64,000 nucleotides of DNA, taken from Isoetes taiwanensis. Lineage: Eukaryota > Streptophyta > Lycopodiopsida > Isoetales > Isoetaceae. The DNA lies in assembly GCA_021234155.1 (NCBI GenBank), contig JAJEKV010000025.1, positions 13,231,463-13,295,462 of the forward strand. Direction: 5' to 3'. Under the pieces are notes generated by a model, which saw nothing but the letters and a program-made list of their open reading frames with translations, was not told where the DNA came from and did not search any database. Of the stretch, positions 21,636 to 32,939 are shown piece after piece. Position numbers and translations under genes: made by a program. Each line of letters opens with the position of its first letter. Within the stretch, counting starts at the first letter, position 1.

Positions 21636-22382
21636 CAGACTAGGCTCTGCAAATATTAAATGCCCACTTCTTTAGGCATGGCCAACTCAGAGGAAGAAGG
21701 CCAAAGGAGGATTTTTTAGCTTGTGATACGCGTGCAGAAAGACACGTGAATTACAATGCTCTATTGACTCAGGACAAAACAATGCTCTATTGACTTAAAA
21801 ACAATGCTCTATTGACTTAGGAGTGCCTCTACAGAAGAATGACATAGAAGGATGACAGCTGGCTTAAGAGAGTGAACTCTTGGCTAAATTTGTGCCAGAT
21901 ATGGCCAATAATGCTCTGCTGCGTTCAAACTAATAAATGAATTGCAGAATGCTAATTATGCAAAGAGCCATTTCGTCCTCCATAAGCCATGTTCGATCTT
22001 CCAACAAAGCGCGTAAGTAAGAAAATGACTCTATGGAAGTTTCTTCAAGCTGGCTAAAATACTGATCGTAGGCCTTCTAATCTCTTCACGTGGGCGCAAT
22101 GAATGTCGACAAAGACCAAATACAGAAATGAAGGTGTCGACAAAGACTATCTACAGGAAAAAGAGATGCCCTCTAACGTTATGCAAACTGGGGTCTTGAT
22201 TCTGGAGAGGGAATGGGCCGGTCTTTCCGGACAATCCACACAAAATGCCATAACCCAAGTCAAAGAAAACCAGCCAAAAAAAAAGAAAAAAAAAAGAGAG
22301 GAAGAAACATAGTTTTTTACTGCACATCATGGATGTTCATCTAAACGCAGGAAATTTCCACGTTAGAAACCCTTCTCTGCTG
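21636..22382. other. Region upstream of the Cys-rich gene
   Basis: Contains a triplicated short motif (ATGCTCTATTGACT at about 21759-21815) and an unconvincing Lys-rich ORF at 22103-22312 ending in an A-rich run. No other gene is seen. Confidence 0.5.
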
Positions 22383-22390
22383 TATATATT
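22383..22390 (+). promoter_or_regulatory. TATA box of the Cys-rich secreted protein gene
   Basis: TATATATT lies 58 bases before the ATG at 22448, allowing a 5' leader of about 30 bases, short but usual for a plant gene. Confidence 0.6.
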
Positions 22391-22447
22391 GCACCACCTT
22401 CTCTGCTACAAATTGTACTCAGTTCTCCTATCCAATCACAGAGAAAA

Positions 22448-23925
22448 ATGGCAAGCCCAGTGCTGGTATTTGCAGCCATAGCTAGCCTGCTGGCACTTGG
22501 GGTTACGGCATTCAACGTGTCAAAGATCGAACCGCTAAGTAAGTCTAAGTGTGGTTATTAGATAGAGCAAAATTCAAGAATGTTACTTATAACTTTTCAA
22601 TTGGTTTGTTTGTTGCAGAGGGAGAAGATCTTATGGTGGTCACCACCACAACAGCCTGCTTTGCTGATTTATTGTACAGGGGATTTGGAGTGCGCCCTTA
22701 TCTGTGCCCGGAGGGGTTCGAAAAGGATGGGCAGATGTGTTTCAGACGCTGCAACTTTGGTTACAGTGGAGAGGGAGATCAGTGCGTTATGAACTGCCCT
22801 CCCGGATTTTCCACCACCGGAGATTTCTGCACCAAAATGTGGGCCAAAGGCTGCTGCTGCATAGGATGCTGTAATGGCTGCCCCGACGGATCTACAGACA
22901 TTGGTTGTTTCTGCGCTCAATCCATCCATCGCCATTTCTATCCTCGTGGCCCCTCATCAGCCATGGTCTGCGCTCCAGGACAGGTAAAGTCTATTATTTC
23001 ATTGCTGTTTTCTTCACAATGCATAGAATTATAGATAGATAGATAGATAGATGGTATTTTTACGTCAATTGTCAATTATAATTGTCAATTATAAGGGTGC
23101 AACTACTCTAGAGTCTACACTAAACACTAAGAAAGATCAATCAATTATTAGTTAGTAAGTCGGTGCAACTACTCTAGACTAAGAAAAGATCAATCAATTA
23201 TTAGTTAGTGAGTGACTTCTACACCATACCACTTGACGCCATCCTATTAGTTACTAGCTTATATCCTTATCCCACTTGGCAGTATCCCTTAGGACATATG
23301 ACTGACGCTTACCACATATAGCGACTGTGGTATAAACTCATCATGCTTTGTTTTGTCACAGGATTTGTACGAGGGATTATGCTACCCCTCATGCCCCAAT
23401 GGGTACATTGGAATGGGCCCAATGTGCTGGGGAGGGAATCACAAAACCCATGTATTTCAGTGTAGTCCATTTCTATATACCACGGAGGCCAGCGCATGCG
23501 AAATGGTGGAGAAACGGCTCCATTTCATAGAGAAAGGATTGCGAAATGGCTGTCTTGCTGCTTTGTTGGGATCTACAGTATTACCAGTGCTGACCATGGA
23601 GGGGGCTGCAAGGATTTGCAAGGATAATATGCTCCAAGGTGTGACTGCCATCAATATGATTATGCAACTGACCAATGCTAAAATTTGCAACCCAATTGCT
23701 CCTACAATGTGTCTCATGCAAACCTCTAATATTGGAAACATCGGAAGTATCACAGGAAGCATTATGGTAACTGGAAGTTCAACCCAAACAATCACTGAAA
23801 GTATTAGTGCTACCCAAAGTTTCACAGAAAGTAGCAGTTTCACCCAAAGCCAACAGGTCACTAGAGACTTTGACAGGAGTGTTAGCGCCAACACTATCCT
23901 TGACAGGGATGAATTTGACTTATAG
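22448..23925 (+). CDS. Secreted cysteine-rich protein, 339 aa, three exons
   Basis: Exons 22448-22538, 22619-22983 and 23362-23925 join through GT-AG introns with continuous frame. The start is set by an N-terminal signal peptide (MASPVLVFAAIASLLALGV, cleavage near residue 21) and the TATA box upstream. Residues about 45-180 hold about 20 Cys in a repeated CP-x-GF ... C ... C pattern (LCPEGFEKDGQMCFRRC, MNCPPGFSTTGDFC) and a cluster, GCCCIGCCNGC. After a Cys-poorer middle domain the C terminus (about 285-325) is Ser/Thr-rich with quasi-repeats such as SITGSI, TITESISATQS and SFTQS, probably O-glycosylated. It is likely extracellular or cell-wall associated. I do not recognise the family and assign no function. 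Intron 2 carries a GATA microsatellite and a duplicated block, but the exons show no breaks, so it looks functional. Confidence 0.8.
23033..23215 (+). repeat. Intron 2 microsatellite and ~65-bp duplication
   Basis: About five AGAT units at 23033-23054, then GGTGCAACTACTCTAGA and AAGATCAATCAATTATTAG each repeated (about 23096 and 23162). All lies within intron 2 of the Cys-rich gene. Confidence 0.85.
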
Positions 23926-24128
23926 GCCTATGACATATTTCATTCAGTCTCATAGGACTTGGGATCTATAATAAACATCTACTCAATGTCTATGTTATTT
24001 AGTCGTTTGGGACCTATAATAAACATCTACTCATATCGATTTTACTTAGTTACGATCGTCTATGCGTTGCAAATGTTAAATTAAATGGCGTATGTATGCT
24101 GTATTTTTTGGAAGGACATGTTTTAAAC

Positions 24129-24170
24129 ATACAAGAAATTTATCGCGGTGGCCAAGGCCGTCGCGAACAT
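24129..24170 (+). mobile_element. CACTA (En/Spm) terminal fragment, second
   Basis: ACAAGAAATTTATCGCGG and GGCCGTCGCGAACATTTCTT match the end at 9542, same orientation, with a shorter central loop. It lies about 200 bases after the Cys-rich gene. No partner end is found. Confidence 0.55.
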
Positions 24171-24224
24171 TTCTTCAGTTCTAAACCTGTGGGGTTGAAC
24201 CCACTATTAACGTCCAACCTCGTG

Positions 24225-24352
24225 TCAGCAATTTATGTAGCAATTCATGTATTTGTAGTTGTGGAGTTGTATTAACATTCAATCTAGTGTCAGCAATTTA
24301 TGTAGCAATTCATGTATCTGTATTTGTGGAGTTGCAGGTATTTCACTTAAGA
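24225..24352 (+). repeat. ~67-bp tandem duplication
   Basis: GTCAGCAATTTATGTAGCAA occurs at about 24224 and 24291, each followed by TTCATGTAT and GTGGAGTTG. Confidence 0.85.
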
Positions 24353-25186
24353 GACTAGAATAGGAAATGAAATAGTATTTTAACGTCCACTTGAGAATTA
24401 GTTGGTTTAGAAGACACAATTGGAGGCAATACGAGACAATTGAACTGACTTGATGCCGGGACAATATCTTGTTCTAGCTCTAATTAGCCACTCTCGACTA
24501 GCCGATTGGTCACTTAGGTAATGCATGTACTATCTATTCCACGTGAATCTAAGCAGACATCTCACCAAATGTGTTTACGTTTTGCTTCATTATTGAAACT
24601 GGATCAAATGGCAAATACATTCTCTATATTGAAAAAAGAGACGTATGAAGCCTCATAGACAAAATTGTATCACACTTTTACAATACACTTGCTTTGTAAG
24701 CAATGTCAGATGGAATGCTCTGCACTGACCTAGAGCCTGCAAGCTAATGGAGAAGACAAGTCACTTCCACACTCTCCTGCAATAAAAGAACTATCTATAT
24801 TACTTGTCTTGGTAACACTATGGCACTAGTCCTTAGCAGGACGTCTTGTTAATTTTTAAGACCAGATTTCGCACTGATTTGATAAGATTTATATTGGCAT
24901 ATCTAAGATGCTTCTTAACTTAAGATTACTAATATTGACACCCAAGTTTTATGGTGAGAAGATGATTTACGGGGGTTGTTTGAGTTTCCGTTGCAAGCCA
25001 GAATAAACTGTTGCATATCAATAGATGGCTTTGTATGACTAAAACTTTCTCATAAAAGATTTAGGAGATTGGAAATAGGAGGTTAGCATCTTCGTCTTGT
25101 CCTAATGGCTAGAATGTGAGTCTAAAAAGTGGCAAGTTCTATCTCCTTAACACACTGCTCCTTGGGTTTTTATAGCTAAAACAGTC
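24353..25186. other. No recognisable gene
   Basis: AT-rich sequence leading into the foldback; nothing supported. Confidence 0.5.
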
Positions 25187-25443
25187 ATAATGCCCTAGGG
25201 CGTTATCACAAAGGCTCATAACGCCGTAGGGCGTTATCACGAAGGCTCATAACACCCTCGGAGCAGGGTGTTAAGGAAGATAACGCCCTGGCCCTTGGGC
25301 GTTAATGGGAATAAAATTCTCGGGCAATATGGCCATGGCCAAAATGGCGAGGGCGTGCTGCTCCCGCACGCCCTCGCCATTTTGGCCATGGCCATATTGA
25401 CCTTGAAGTTTATTCCCATAACGCCCTCTGACCAGGGCGTTAT
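25187..25443. repeat. Long foldback built of TAACGCCC/GGGCGTTA modules
   Basis: The core is a perfect 34-bp stem (25325-25358 with 25366-25399) around a 7-base loop, TGCTCCC. The pairing extends imperfectly outward to arms at 25280-25358 and 25366-25443. Each arm's outer part is itself a small hairpin of the form ATAACGCCC-N-GGGCGTTA. Three more such modules precede it at 25187-25206, 25218-25237 and 25249-25273, joined by the spacer TCAC(A/G)AAGGCTC. A transcript would form one long double-stranded RNA hairpin. Open frames on both strands mirror each other and are not genes. Confidence 0.9.
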
Positions 25444-26885
25444 CTACCCCATAATTATCAACTTCTCCTTTCACCTCTTAGCTAAAAGTATTTTGCATTT
25501 GATAACAAATGTGCATTTTTGACAAAGGCCAAAGTTTCCCATAAAATATAAAATATTCAGCATGAATATGTGTCTATCATAAAAGAGGGTCTGCATGTTG
25601 CAGCCCCGGAATCCACTCAAAATGATCGAAGAAATTAAATGACAAAAGACAATGCAATGCACACACATTGCATTCCTTCCTAAATTGAAAAATTGAAAAT
25701 AGATAGAAGGAATTATGATGTCAAAGACAATGCAATATCAGGGAGAAAGGCTGGGGAACTTTGATCTACCTTGAGTTGGCCTTGAGCTTTCTCTCATTAA
25801 TTCCACTTGATTTTTTTGCTTTAAAGAGAGATTGCTTGCATTTACATTTAAGAGTTTCATTTGTTCCCCAACACTTCCTATTTAGCTCATTCTATAACAG
25901 GAATACAGACCAAAATTTTTACTGGAGAAGCATAGGGAATTTGACACAGATATCCATACCCAAGCTTTGGAACTGATACAACTTTGCTAAAGAAATATCA
26001 TGGTGACCAAGGCAAAAAGGAAGAATCCGTTTCATGCTCCCTAATTCTGCAGCCACCAGAATGGTATTAATAAATCTTCAATTAGCAAGATGGCGGTCGT
26101 GAGCAGTGCTATGTTCAAGTTCTTCCCTAAAATCTGATGCAGCATCCATTGCAATGGAGTATCTCAGAAGGGCATTGAAAATTCCACTCGAACATTTCTT
26201 TGATCCATTGGAAGAAGGAGAATAATGCACCTTAAGAGAAAAATGGCATATCCATTGTAAGATTTAAAACACAGTTTCTGTTAAATAGCCATATTTCTAA
26301 ATATTTCTCACATAATCATCCAACTAACAATTTTTTCATCTAGCACAGACCTACGGTAAAGACTTATAATGCATGCAAAAGCTGAATGATTCTTCTTCAT
26401 TTGGACATGGCCAATTTGTGCCCTAGCCAAGGATGCTAATGATTCTCGACATCTATTCGGTATTAACTCTTTGGAACATGCCACTCTTTGACAATTTGTT
26501 AAAACCTTTGGGTGTACATCAATCTGTGCTAACATGTTCTTCCAAATGCCAATCTGTGCAGACATGTTCTTCCAAATATCCCTATGTTTTAAAATTAAAG
26601 AAGAACCATTATTGGTCGGGATACCACATCCCATCCAAAATTTTGGACAAATTGTCGGCCATCTGATAGCCCTTTTAGATCCAACGTGGCATGGTTTTAG
26701 TCCATTGTTGGACGTTTTTTAGTGCTATTGAAGGCGGCAAATCAGAGACCCCCAAAATGGATTGTGCAGTGTATCCCGATGGTTCAACACGTGGCCTTGT
26801 ATAGTTCAGCTCTTTCCTTATTCGAAACGAACACTCTCTATTTTTAGAGCAACTGTGTTCCGTTGTGAACAAGGATCTTTCCATA
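25444..26885. other. No supported gene
   Basis: AT-rich DNA. The minus frame at 26308-26634 contains a small internal repeat (TTGGAAGAACATGT twice) but no recognised domain. Confidence 0.45.
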
Positions 26886-27113
26886 GTTAGTTCACTCCCT
26901 GTGGTAAGACGTTAAACTGCCATACCCAAGGTCACGGGTTCAACGCCTCGTTGTGAAAGTGGCCATGCAATGTAAAGTTGGTGGGGGAAGGACCCACTTC
27001 AGCAATGTAAAGTGGTGGGGGCAGGACCCATCTGGGTGTGTTGTAAAGTGTCACATGTCCGATAGGACGCTGCCTTGTGGCGTGACGTTAAAATCTCTTC
27101 TTCTTCTTCTTAT
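26886..27113 (+). mobile_element. tRNA-related SINE-like element
   Basis: The first ~70 bases resemble a tRNA: CTGTGGTAAGACGTT in the A-box position and CACGGGTTCAACGCC as a B box, about 35 bases apart. A body with a repeated GTAAAGTGGTGGGGG motif follows, ending in GTGACGTTAAAATC and a (CTT)n tail. That is the layout of a plant SINE transcribed by RNA polymerase III. Target-site duplications are not clear. Confidence 0.5.
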
Positions 27114-27655
27114 CCTATAATTTTTCTCCCTTTTTTTTATTTCTTTTCGGTTCTATGGTTGGAAATCATGCCTGGAAATTATGCTTTTTGCTAGATGCAT
27201 GCAAACAGTACCTCTGCAAGAATTAGCCTGATATTTCGGTCTTGAAAGCTGGTCCATCTACTTTTCCCACACAAAATCTTTTGCCTCCCCCAAATATGAA
27301 TGATCCAGATTTCTCTCCTCGGGATTGATGTTGTGGCATGCAATCCAACCTTCTGCTTGCTGATTGATCCATGTAATTCATTGACAACCAAATGCAACAC
27401 TTCACTTCTTTATAAATCAGAATATTTCTATGCATCTCTCGTGCACCAAATTTTCTTGCCTTTCTGCTTTCATTTAGAATGCTATTCAGGGCTCTTAAAA
27501 CTCGTTTCAATTTCCATCCATCGAAATCCCTTGCTCCTTCTCATGTTGGAGATGAAGATTCTGCTGTTACACTCCTTCCTCAGTGGCCTCGATTTGCTTG
27601 CCCTTCCTCCTGGGATGTAGAAAGGTAAGAAATTGAGAAATATGAAGAGAGGGTC
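27114..27655. other. No supported gene
   Basis: Frames on both strands (27223-27510 minus, 27300-27620 plus) overlap and are unrecognised. The 5' terminus of the pogo-like element probably lies in this interval. Confidence 0.4.
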
Positions 27656-28293
27656 ATGGACAAAAGAACAGATGGATGCTGCTTGGAAGAAGTAGAAGAG
27701 ATTTATTCTAACATTCGTAAGATTGCTAGAAAACATGACATCCCTCATACAACCCTAAGAAACTATCTGTTTGATATTTTTAAGGTGAAAAATGGGAAGA
27801 AGCCCAAGGTCTTCACCACAAAGGAGGAGGAGGATATTGTTGTTTGGTGCTTGCAGATGGCTGCTGATGGAACTGGAGTTACTATTCGGATGCTTAGAGA
27901 TAGGGTTGCAGAAATTGTTGCTGGCAGGCCAGCTCCTTTCACTGATGGCATTGTTGACATGAAATGGTGGAATTGTTTCAAGTGTAGACATCCAGAATTA
28001 GCTTTGAGGAAAGCACAGGTTGTTGATAATGCCCGAGCAATTGCAATCTCTGCCCCAAATTTAGATGCTTTTTATTCTGGTCATACAATTTGATGCAAAT
28101 CACATATAAATTGTGATGAATCTGGGGTGCAGGCAAGAAAAGAATCTGGCCTTAGGGTCATCTCAAGGAAGGGTGCAAAGAAGATTTCTGAAAGAACATT
28201 GAAGAATAGGGAGTGGCTGACTGTGCTCTGCTATGTTTCAACTTCAGGTACAAAACTTAGTGGTAGAGACTTTTATATTCCAAGAAAACAGGG
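27656..28293 (+). pseudogene. pogo/Tigger-like transposase, N-terminal half
   Basis: Residues 1-145 give a helix-turn-helix (IRKIARKHDIPHTTLRNYL) and a CENP-B/pogo-type second DNA-binding part (FTTKEEEDIVVWCLQMAA ... WWNCFKCRHPELALRKAQ). A TGA at 28091 interrupts the frame, which then continues in phase: INCDESGVQA, in the position of the first catalytic Asp of the DDE domain (NxDExG in relatives), then KGAKK and WLTVLCYVSTSG. It stops at 28290. The family normally has about 200 more residues with the other two catalytic acids, and these are missing. The protein would have cut and moved its own DNA in the nucleus, but this copy is inactive. Confidence 0.75.
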
Positions 28294-29205
28294 CTGATAC
28301 ACCTCTGGATCAACTTGTTGATGTTGTGAATGAGGTTGTAGGAAACGTAGATCAGAATGTTGCAGATAATGAGGGACAGCAGGAGAGTGCACAAATTTAG
28401 ATTAGGCAAAGAGGTAGGAGAACTTTTATGCCCAGAGATATCAAGGGCACATTTCTTGTGACTATAGATATTATAGCTAGGCTAGAGCAAGAAGAAATAG
28501 AGAAGAAAGAAAAGAAGAAGGCAAGGGAGGAAGCTACTAAGGCAAAGAAGGCAACTCAGGAAGAGAAGAAAATAAAAGAAGCAAAATTCAGGGAGAAAGA
28601 GGAGAGTAAAAAGCAAAGGGCTTAAGGAGGCAAAATTACAAGGAAAGGAGGCAAGAAAGGCAAAGGGAAAGAAGAGAAAGAAGGTAATTATAATTTGTAT
28701 TTTATATTTTGATGTTCTATGTTTATTTTCTTTCCTTCTTTATTTGCTTTATTTAAAGTTCATCTAACAACTCAAATTGCAAGCTGAAGATTCAGATTCA
28801 GTTTCTGAATCTGATACAAATCTAGATTTGAATGATGTTAGTGATGAGGATGATAAATTAGATCAGGAAGAGGAAGATGAAATTCTAGAAATACCAAACC
28901 TTGATAATTATAATAAACTTGATGCACATGAAGCTAATCTTGAAATTTATGTACATATTCCAATAGCAAATACTGACAAATGCTTTGATGAAGCTGTAGA
29001 TCATTTTGATGATGAGAATGATCATGAAAATTCAGTAAATAGAGAAGAAGGGACTGAAAATCCAGATTTGGAACAAACCAATTGGCAGATTGATTGTAGC
29101 CTTGAAGATACTCATGAATGTGATCATGGGCAAGATGATTCAATTGTTAATAGACCAGCAAAGAGATTAAAATCTCTGAATTCTTTGTATTCTCAAGATA
29201 TATAA
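28294..29205 (+). pseudogene. pogo-like transposase, C-terminal remnant with acidic exon
   Basis: Immediately after the break comes a Lys/Glu-rich coil (EQEEIEKKEKKKAREEATK) ending at a stop near 28623. A GT-AG intron-like gap (about 28685-28780) leads to an acidic exon, 28777-29205 (DSDSVSESDTNLDLNDV, DEDDKLDQEEEDEIL) ending KRLKSLNSLYSQDI. Basic and acidic tails are common downstream of pogo DDE domains. Together with the upstream half this indicates one element with an internal deletion of the catalytic core. The acidic exon could belong to another gene. Confidence 0.5.
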
Positions 29206-29744
29206 TGTAAATGTGTCTTTATTTCTGCTATTGGATCTTATTTACTCATTGCAACTTTAATCTGAAATCTTGTTTGTTTGTTGCATGTACAATGGAATTG
29301 GTAATTTTAGCATTACCTATGTGTGCAACTCTAATTTTTGCTTGTGTGTGCAGGCTGATCTCTGCAAATTGATGCACCAACAGGAGTTCAAATTCCCTAG
29401 ACCTTTGCATGAACTGCTCTAGAAATTAAGAGCGTAGGTATACATTGTGAATTTCTTAAGTTATTTATATGCTTAATATTAGGTTACTGGCTGAATATGT
29501 TGGCTAACTTGTGGAACAATATAGGAATTGATCTGAACCAAAATTGAACCATATTAGGATGAGATATGAACCACAAAAGTGGCCAAATTTTGAACCAAAG
29601 TAGTCTTGAAATAGACAAAGTTTGGGACAATGTAGCTTTGTCTACAAGTGATAGATTGAACCAAAAAGTCTATTTTTCGGATACCTTGAGATATCATCTT
29701 TCCAATGATATATTTTTTAGCTTTATTGGACATTGATTAGAAGA
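29206..29744. other. No recognisable gene
   Basis: AT-rich DNA after the pogo-like element; no terminal inverted repeat was identified by eye. Confidence 0.4.
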
Positions 29745-30335
29745 TTGCGAATCGATCCACTCCGTAGGGTCGAGATTCTTGGGAGGAGGTGCATGGATGC
29801 ATATATGCATGTTTTGCATGCAATTTTGGACCTTTGCTTTAGGTTTTTTATAGCAGGAGTCTTCTTCAACTTCTCAAATTGGCGTTTCTTCTTCGTCTCG
29901 ACAGTCTTTTCTCTTCCTCGTGAACCATGCAGGGGAGGGGCTTCTTTCTATATGGATAGACAATTCTGACGTTTTTCATTCTCCTCTTTTCATCCTGGCC
30001 TGGTTGTTTGGATTGAGTCAATTCTCTTTCGTCCTTCGCGATTCTTAAACGTTAAGCAGAGTTCTCTTCTTATCGGCAGTTTCGGATGCATGATGCGAGT
30101 CCTCATGAGAATGGGGATCAATCCACTTTGTAGGATCGAGATTCTCAGGAGGAGGAGCATGCATGCATGCACGTTGTGCATACAGTTTTGGACCTCTGGT
30201 TTAGGTTTTTATAGCATGGGTCTTCTTCAGCTTCTCAAATCGGCGTCTTTGTCTCAACAATTTTCTTTTCTCTTTATTTATGTTTTGTTTATTATTTCGC
30301 GTGGCAGACGTGACCAGCCCTTTTTATTTTGAAGT
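29745..30335 (+). repeat. Two diverged copies of a ~230-bp segment
   Basis: Copies at about 29745-29980 and 30103-30335 share AATCRATCCACTYYGTAGG, TCGAGATTCT, ATTTTGGACCT, TAGGTTTTTTATAGCA and TCTTCTTCARCTTCTCAAAT. Each has an RY-type CATGCATG-like run and a TATA-like TTTATAGCA about 60-80 bases on, so it may be a duplicated promoter or 5' leader. No downstream ORF is recognised. Confidence 0.7.
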
Positions 30336-32939
30336 TTTTTTTAGTGTTTATGTTGTGCAGGGATTTAGTTAACACGCACTTTCTGGCTTTGTCGATATTC
30401 ATATTTTTTGGGAACCTTTCTAGTAGCCTGAAGATTGTCCAAGCCCCTTGCTGCGAGCTTATCACTAGGTTTTTTTCTTGAAAATCCAAAAGGACAGGGT
30501 TTTTTAATCCAACTCATGTGAACTCAATTGCAGCACCTTACATTGGTCATTCATCAAGTTAGTTTCATCAAGGTCATTATCTTCTTTTGTATTTTTTGTT
30601 GATGTCTTGCTGCAAATTGCCTCTTCCTCAAGTCTGGCTTCGAAAATGTTAGGTTTTCAGAAGCATTGTATGGTTTCTAAAAGAAAGGTAAGAAATTCCT
30701 TATGTTTTCTAGCTTTGGTCTAGGAAATTAACACTAAATTCTTACTAGCTAAAACACTTACATAAGCTAACATTCTTTGCATGGATTGTTGTTGCAGAGA
30801 TTCTTAAAGTTCCATACCATGGCAATCACCTTCTTTAAAGCTTGCAGCCGCTAATAGATTTGTGCCAAATTCTAGTTTCTACTTTAAGATTTACGGAATA
30901 AAAAAAGGGGTTTTTTAGCCACAGCCATAGCCTGTACATGCACATACAGCTTGTTCATAAAGACAGATAGTTCCGTGCCAAATTTGCACTTACACTGGAT
31001 GTGTTTACTCTGAATGTCCAAGTCAAGCTCCTTTAGTGGATTCGGGAACTTGGCTTATTTAAATTCTTCAAAAACATTGTAGGTTAGTTTAACATTATGC
31101 TCCAATGATTTTTTGGAGTCGTCTAGGGTTCAAATCCCTAGGGAGATACAATAAATATCTCCAACAAATTGCAGAAGCTTAAATATGATATTTTAAGCTG
31201 ATAATTTATTATGTGATATATTATCCATTATCTGCAAAATATATTAGTTATTGATTATGTCATTCATGGAACCCTACTATACTTGGACTATGGCTTTGAG
31301 ATATTGTGAATGCTAGAGATATGCTTTATTTGAGCGCTTTCAATAAATGTGTGTTTTTTAGTGTATGGGTCTTTCCTTTAATGTTCTTTATCGGTATCAA
31401 ACAGTTCAATTGGGACTCCTACAAAATCAAGAGATTGCACATATGCTCCCATTGATACATATGTCATGCACATATGCTCCCATTGATACCTATATCATGC
31501 TCTGACAATTGTTTATCTCTACGATGCTCATGCAATTGCTTATGTTCATTACAATCGTTTCACCTATTAAATTGAAAAAATAATTATAACCTAAATTTTT
31601 GTGATTTATGATCCCTTATTATTGTATTTCTATATTTATTCTCTTTTTTTGGGATCATTTCTTAAAGGGCCCCAAAGAAGCCCAAAACTTTTGAATCATT
31701 TGAACACAAGCCATTACGTCCAACATTTTTTAATTAAAATCCGTCTGAAATCCCCTTTAGTTTGGTGCATATTCGCACAGCGGGTGAGGTATGACAATGA
31801 GAACCCCTTTTGTACTCTCTAAAACCATATAATACATGTATAAAATCAACATCATTTTATACATTGGCTTAAAATTTATAGTATTTTGCAAACCTCGTTA
31901 TACAGTATACCAAAACTTATACCGCATATGCCAGAAATGAGGATCACTATCTACGGTCTAGATCTAGGAATAACTGGCAAATATTTCCATCCAATAGCTC
32001 TTAATGCCTTGAGTCACTCCCGTGCGAATATGCACCCAAACCAAAGGGGGTTTCAAGGGGGTAAGAGCATGCTAGGGTCTACATGTTTTGGAAACTACCT
32101 GGAAAATACTCTGGGTAGTCAAAGATGATGATATATTTGAGTTCTTAACATCTTCTTGACATCATAAGGTACCTTACAACATGTATGTACTATTACTCTT
32201 GAATATAACACAATTTCTTTTAGTCAATCTTGTAGTCTAGGTACTTTAAAATACAATTATGTACTTGCACAGAAGTACACAGAAAAGTACCTTTTTGGTA
32301 ATTTTTTATGTAGGCCCTAGCATGCTTTCACCCAAGGGGATTTTAATTGTGAAATAATTTCAACCGCCTTCCTTTCACATATTTATCCATATATGTCACA
32401 ATAACTGGGGGTTTTAAGGGGTTTAATATGGATGCATAAATCACCATTCTAGAGACCATAGATCATACCCATAAAACAATTGATTGGGTTATCATTAAAA
32501 AAATAAAATAAAAAATATATAGGTTCAATTTAAAAAATAAGCATGTTAGCTCGTTCTTGCATTAGTTAAAGCATTTTCAAAAGGATATTGAATTATTTTG
32601 GTAGAGGTCCAAATCTCCCTATTTCGTATTCTCGAGATGTCTATGTATTTCATATTCCAAAACTTTAAGTGAACGTGTAGATCATCCAATACAAACAATT
32701 TTCTAATGGCATAAGTATTCAAATGAAATACAAACATCCCTGTTTCTAGATGCTGCTAAGCATTGCTTCATGTCACAATGCAAATCTATGATTTGCATGA
32801 CTGCACCTTGTTGGTGGATTCCCCTGGGTGACAATGCACCACTTTTGTCTTATTGTGCATCTATTGACTCAAAGATATTGGAAAACGACTGAAGTCTCAA
32901 CCATTGCAGCATAATATTACTCAGGCCATTTGTTCACGT
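30336..32939. other. AT-rich non-coding DNA
   Basis: A 32-bp tandem repeat, GCACATATGCTCCCATTGAT, occurs twice at 31437-31500. No gene is recognised in the 2.6 kb. Confidence 0.5.

Noticed and set aside
25237-25522. Three overlapping ORFs in the foldback
   Set aside because: They mirror each other on both strands because of the inverted repeat.
26886-26960. Genuine tRNA gene at the SINE head
   Set aside because: A and B boxes are degenerate (GTTCAACGC) and no acceptor stem pairs.
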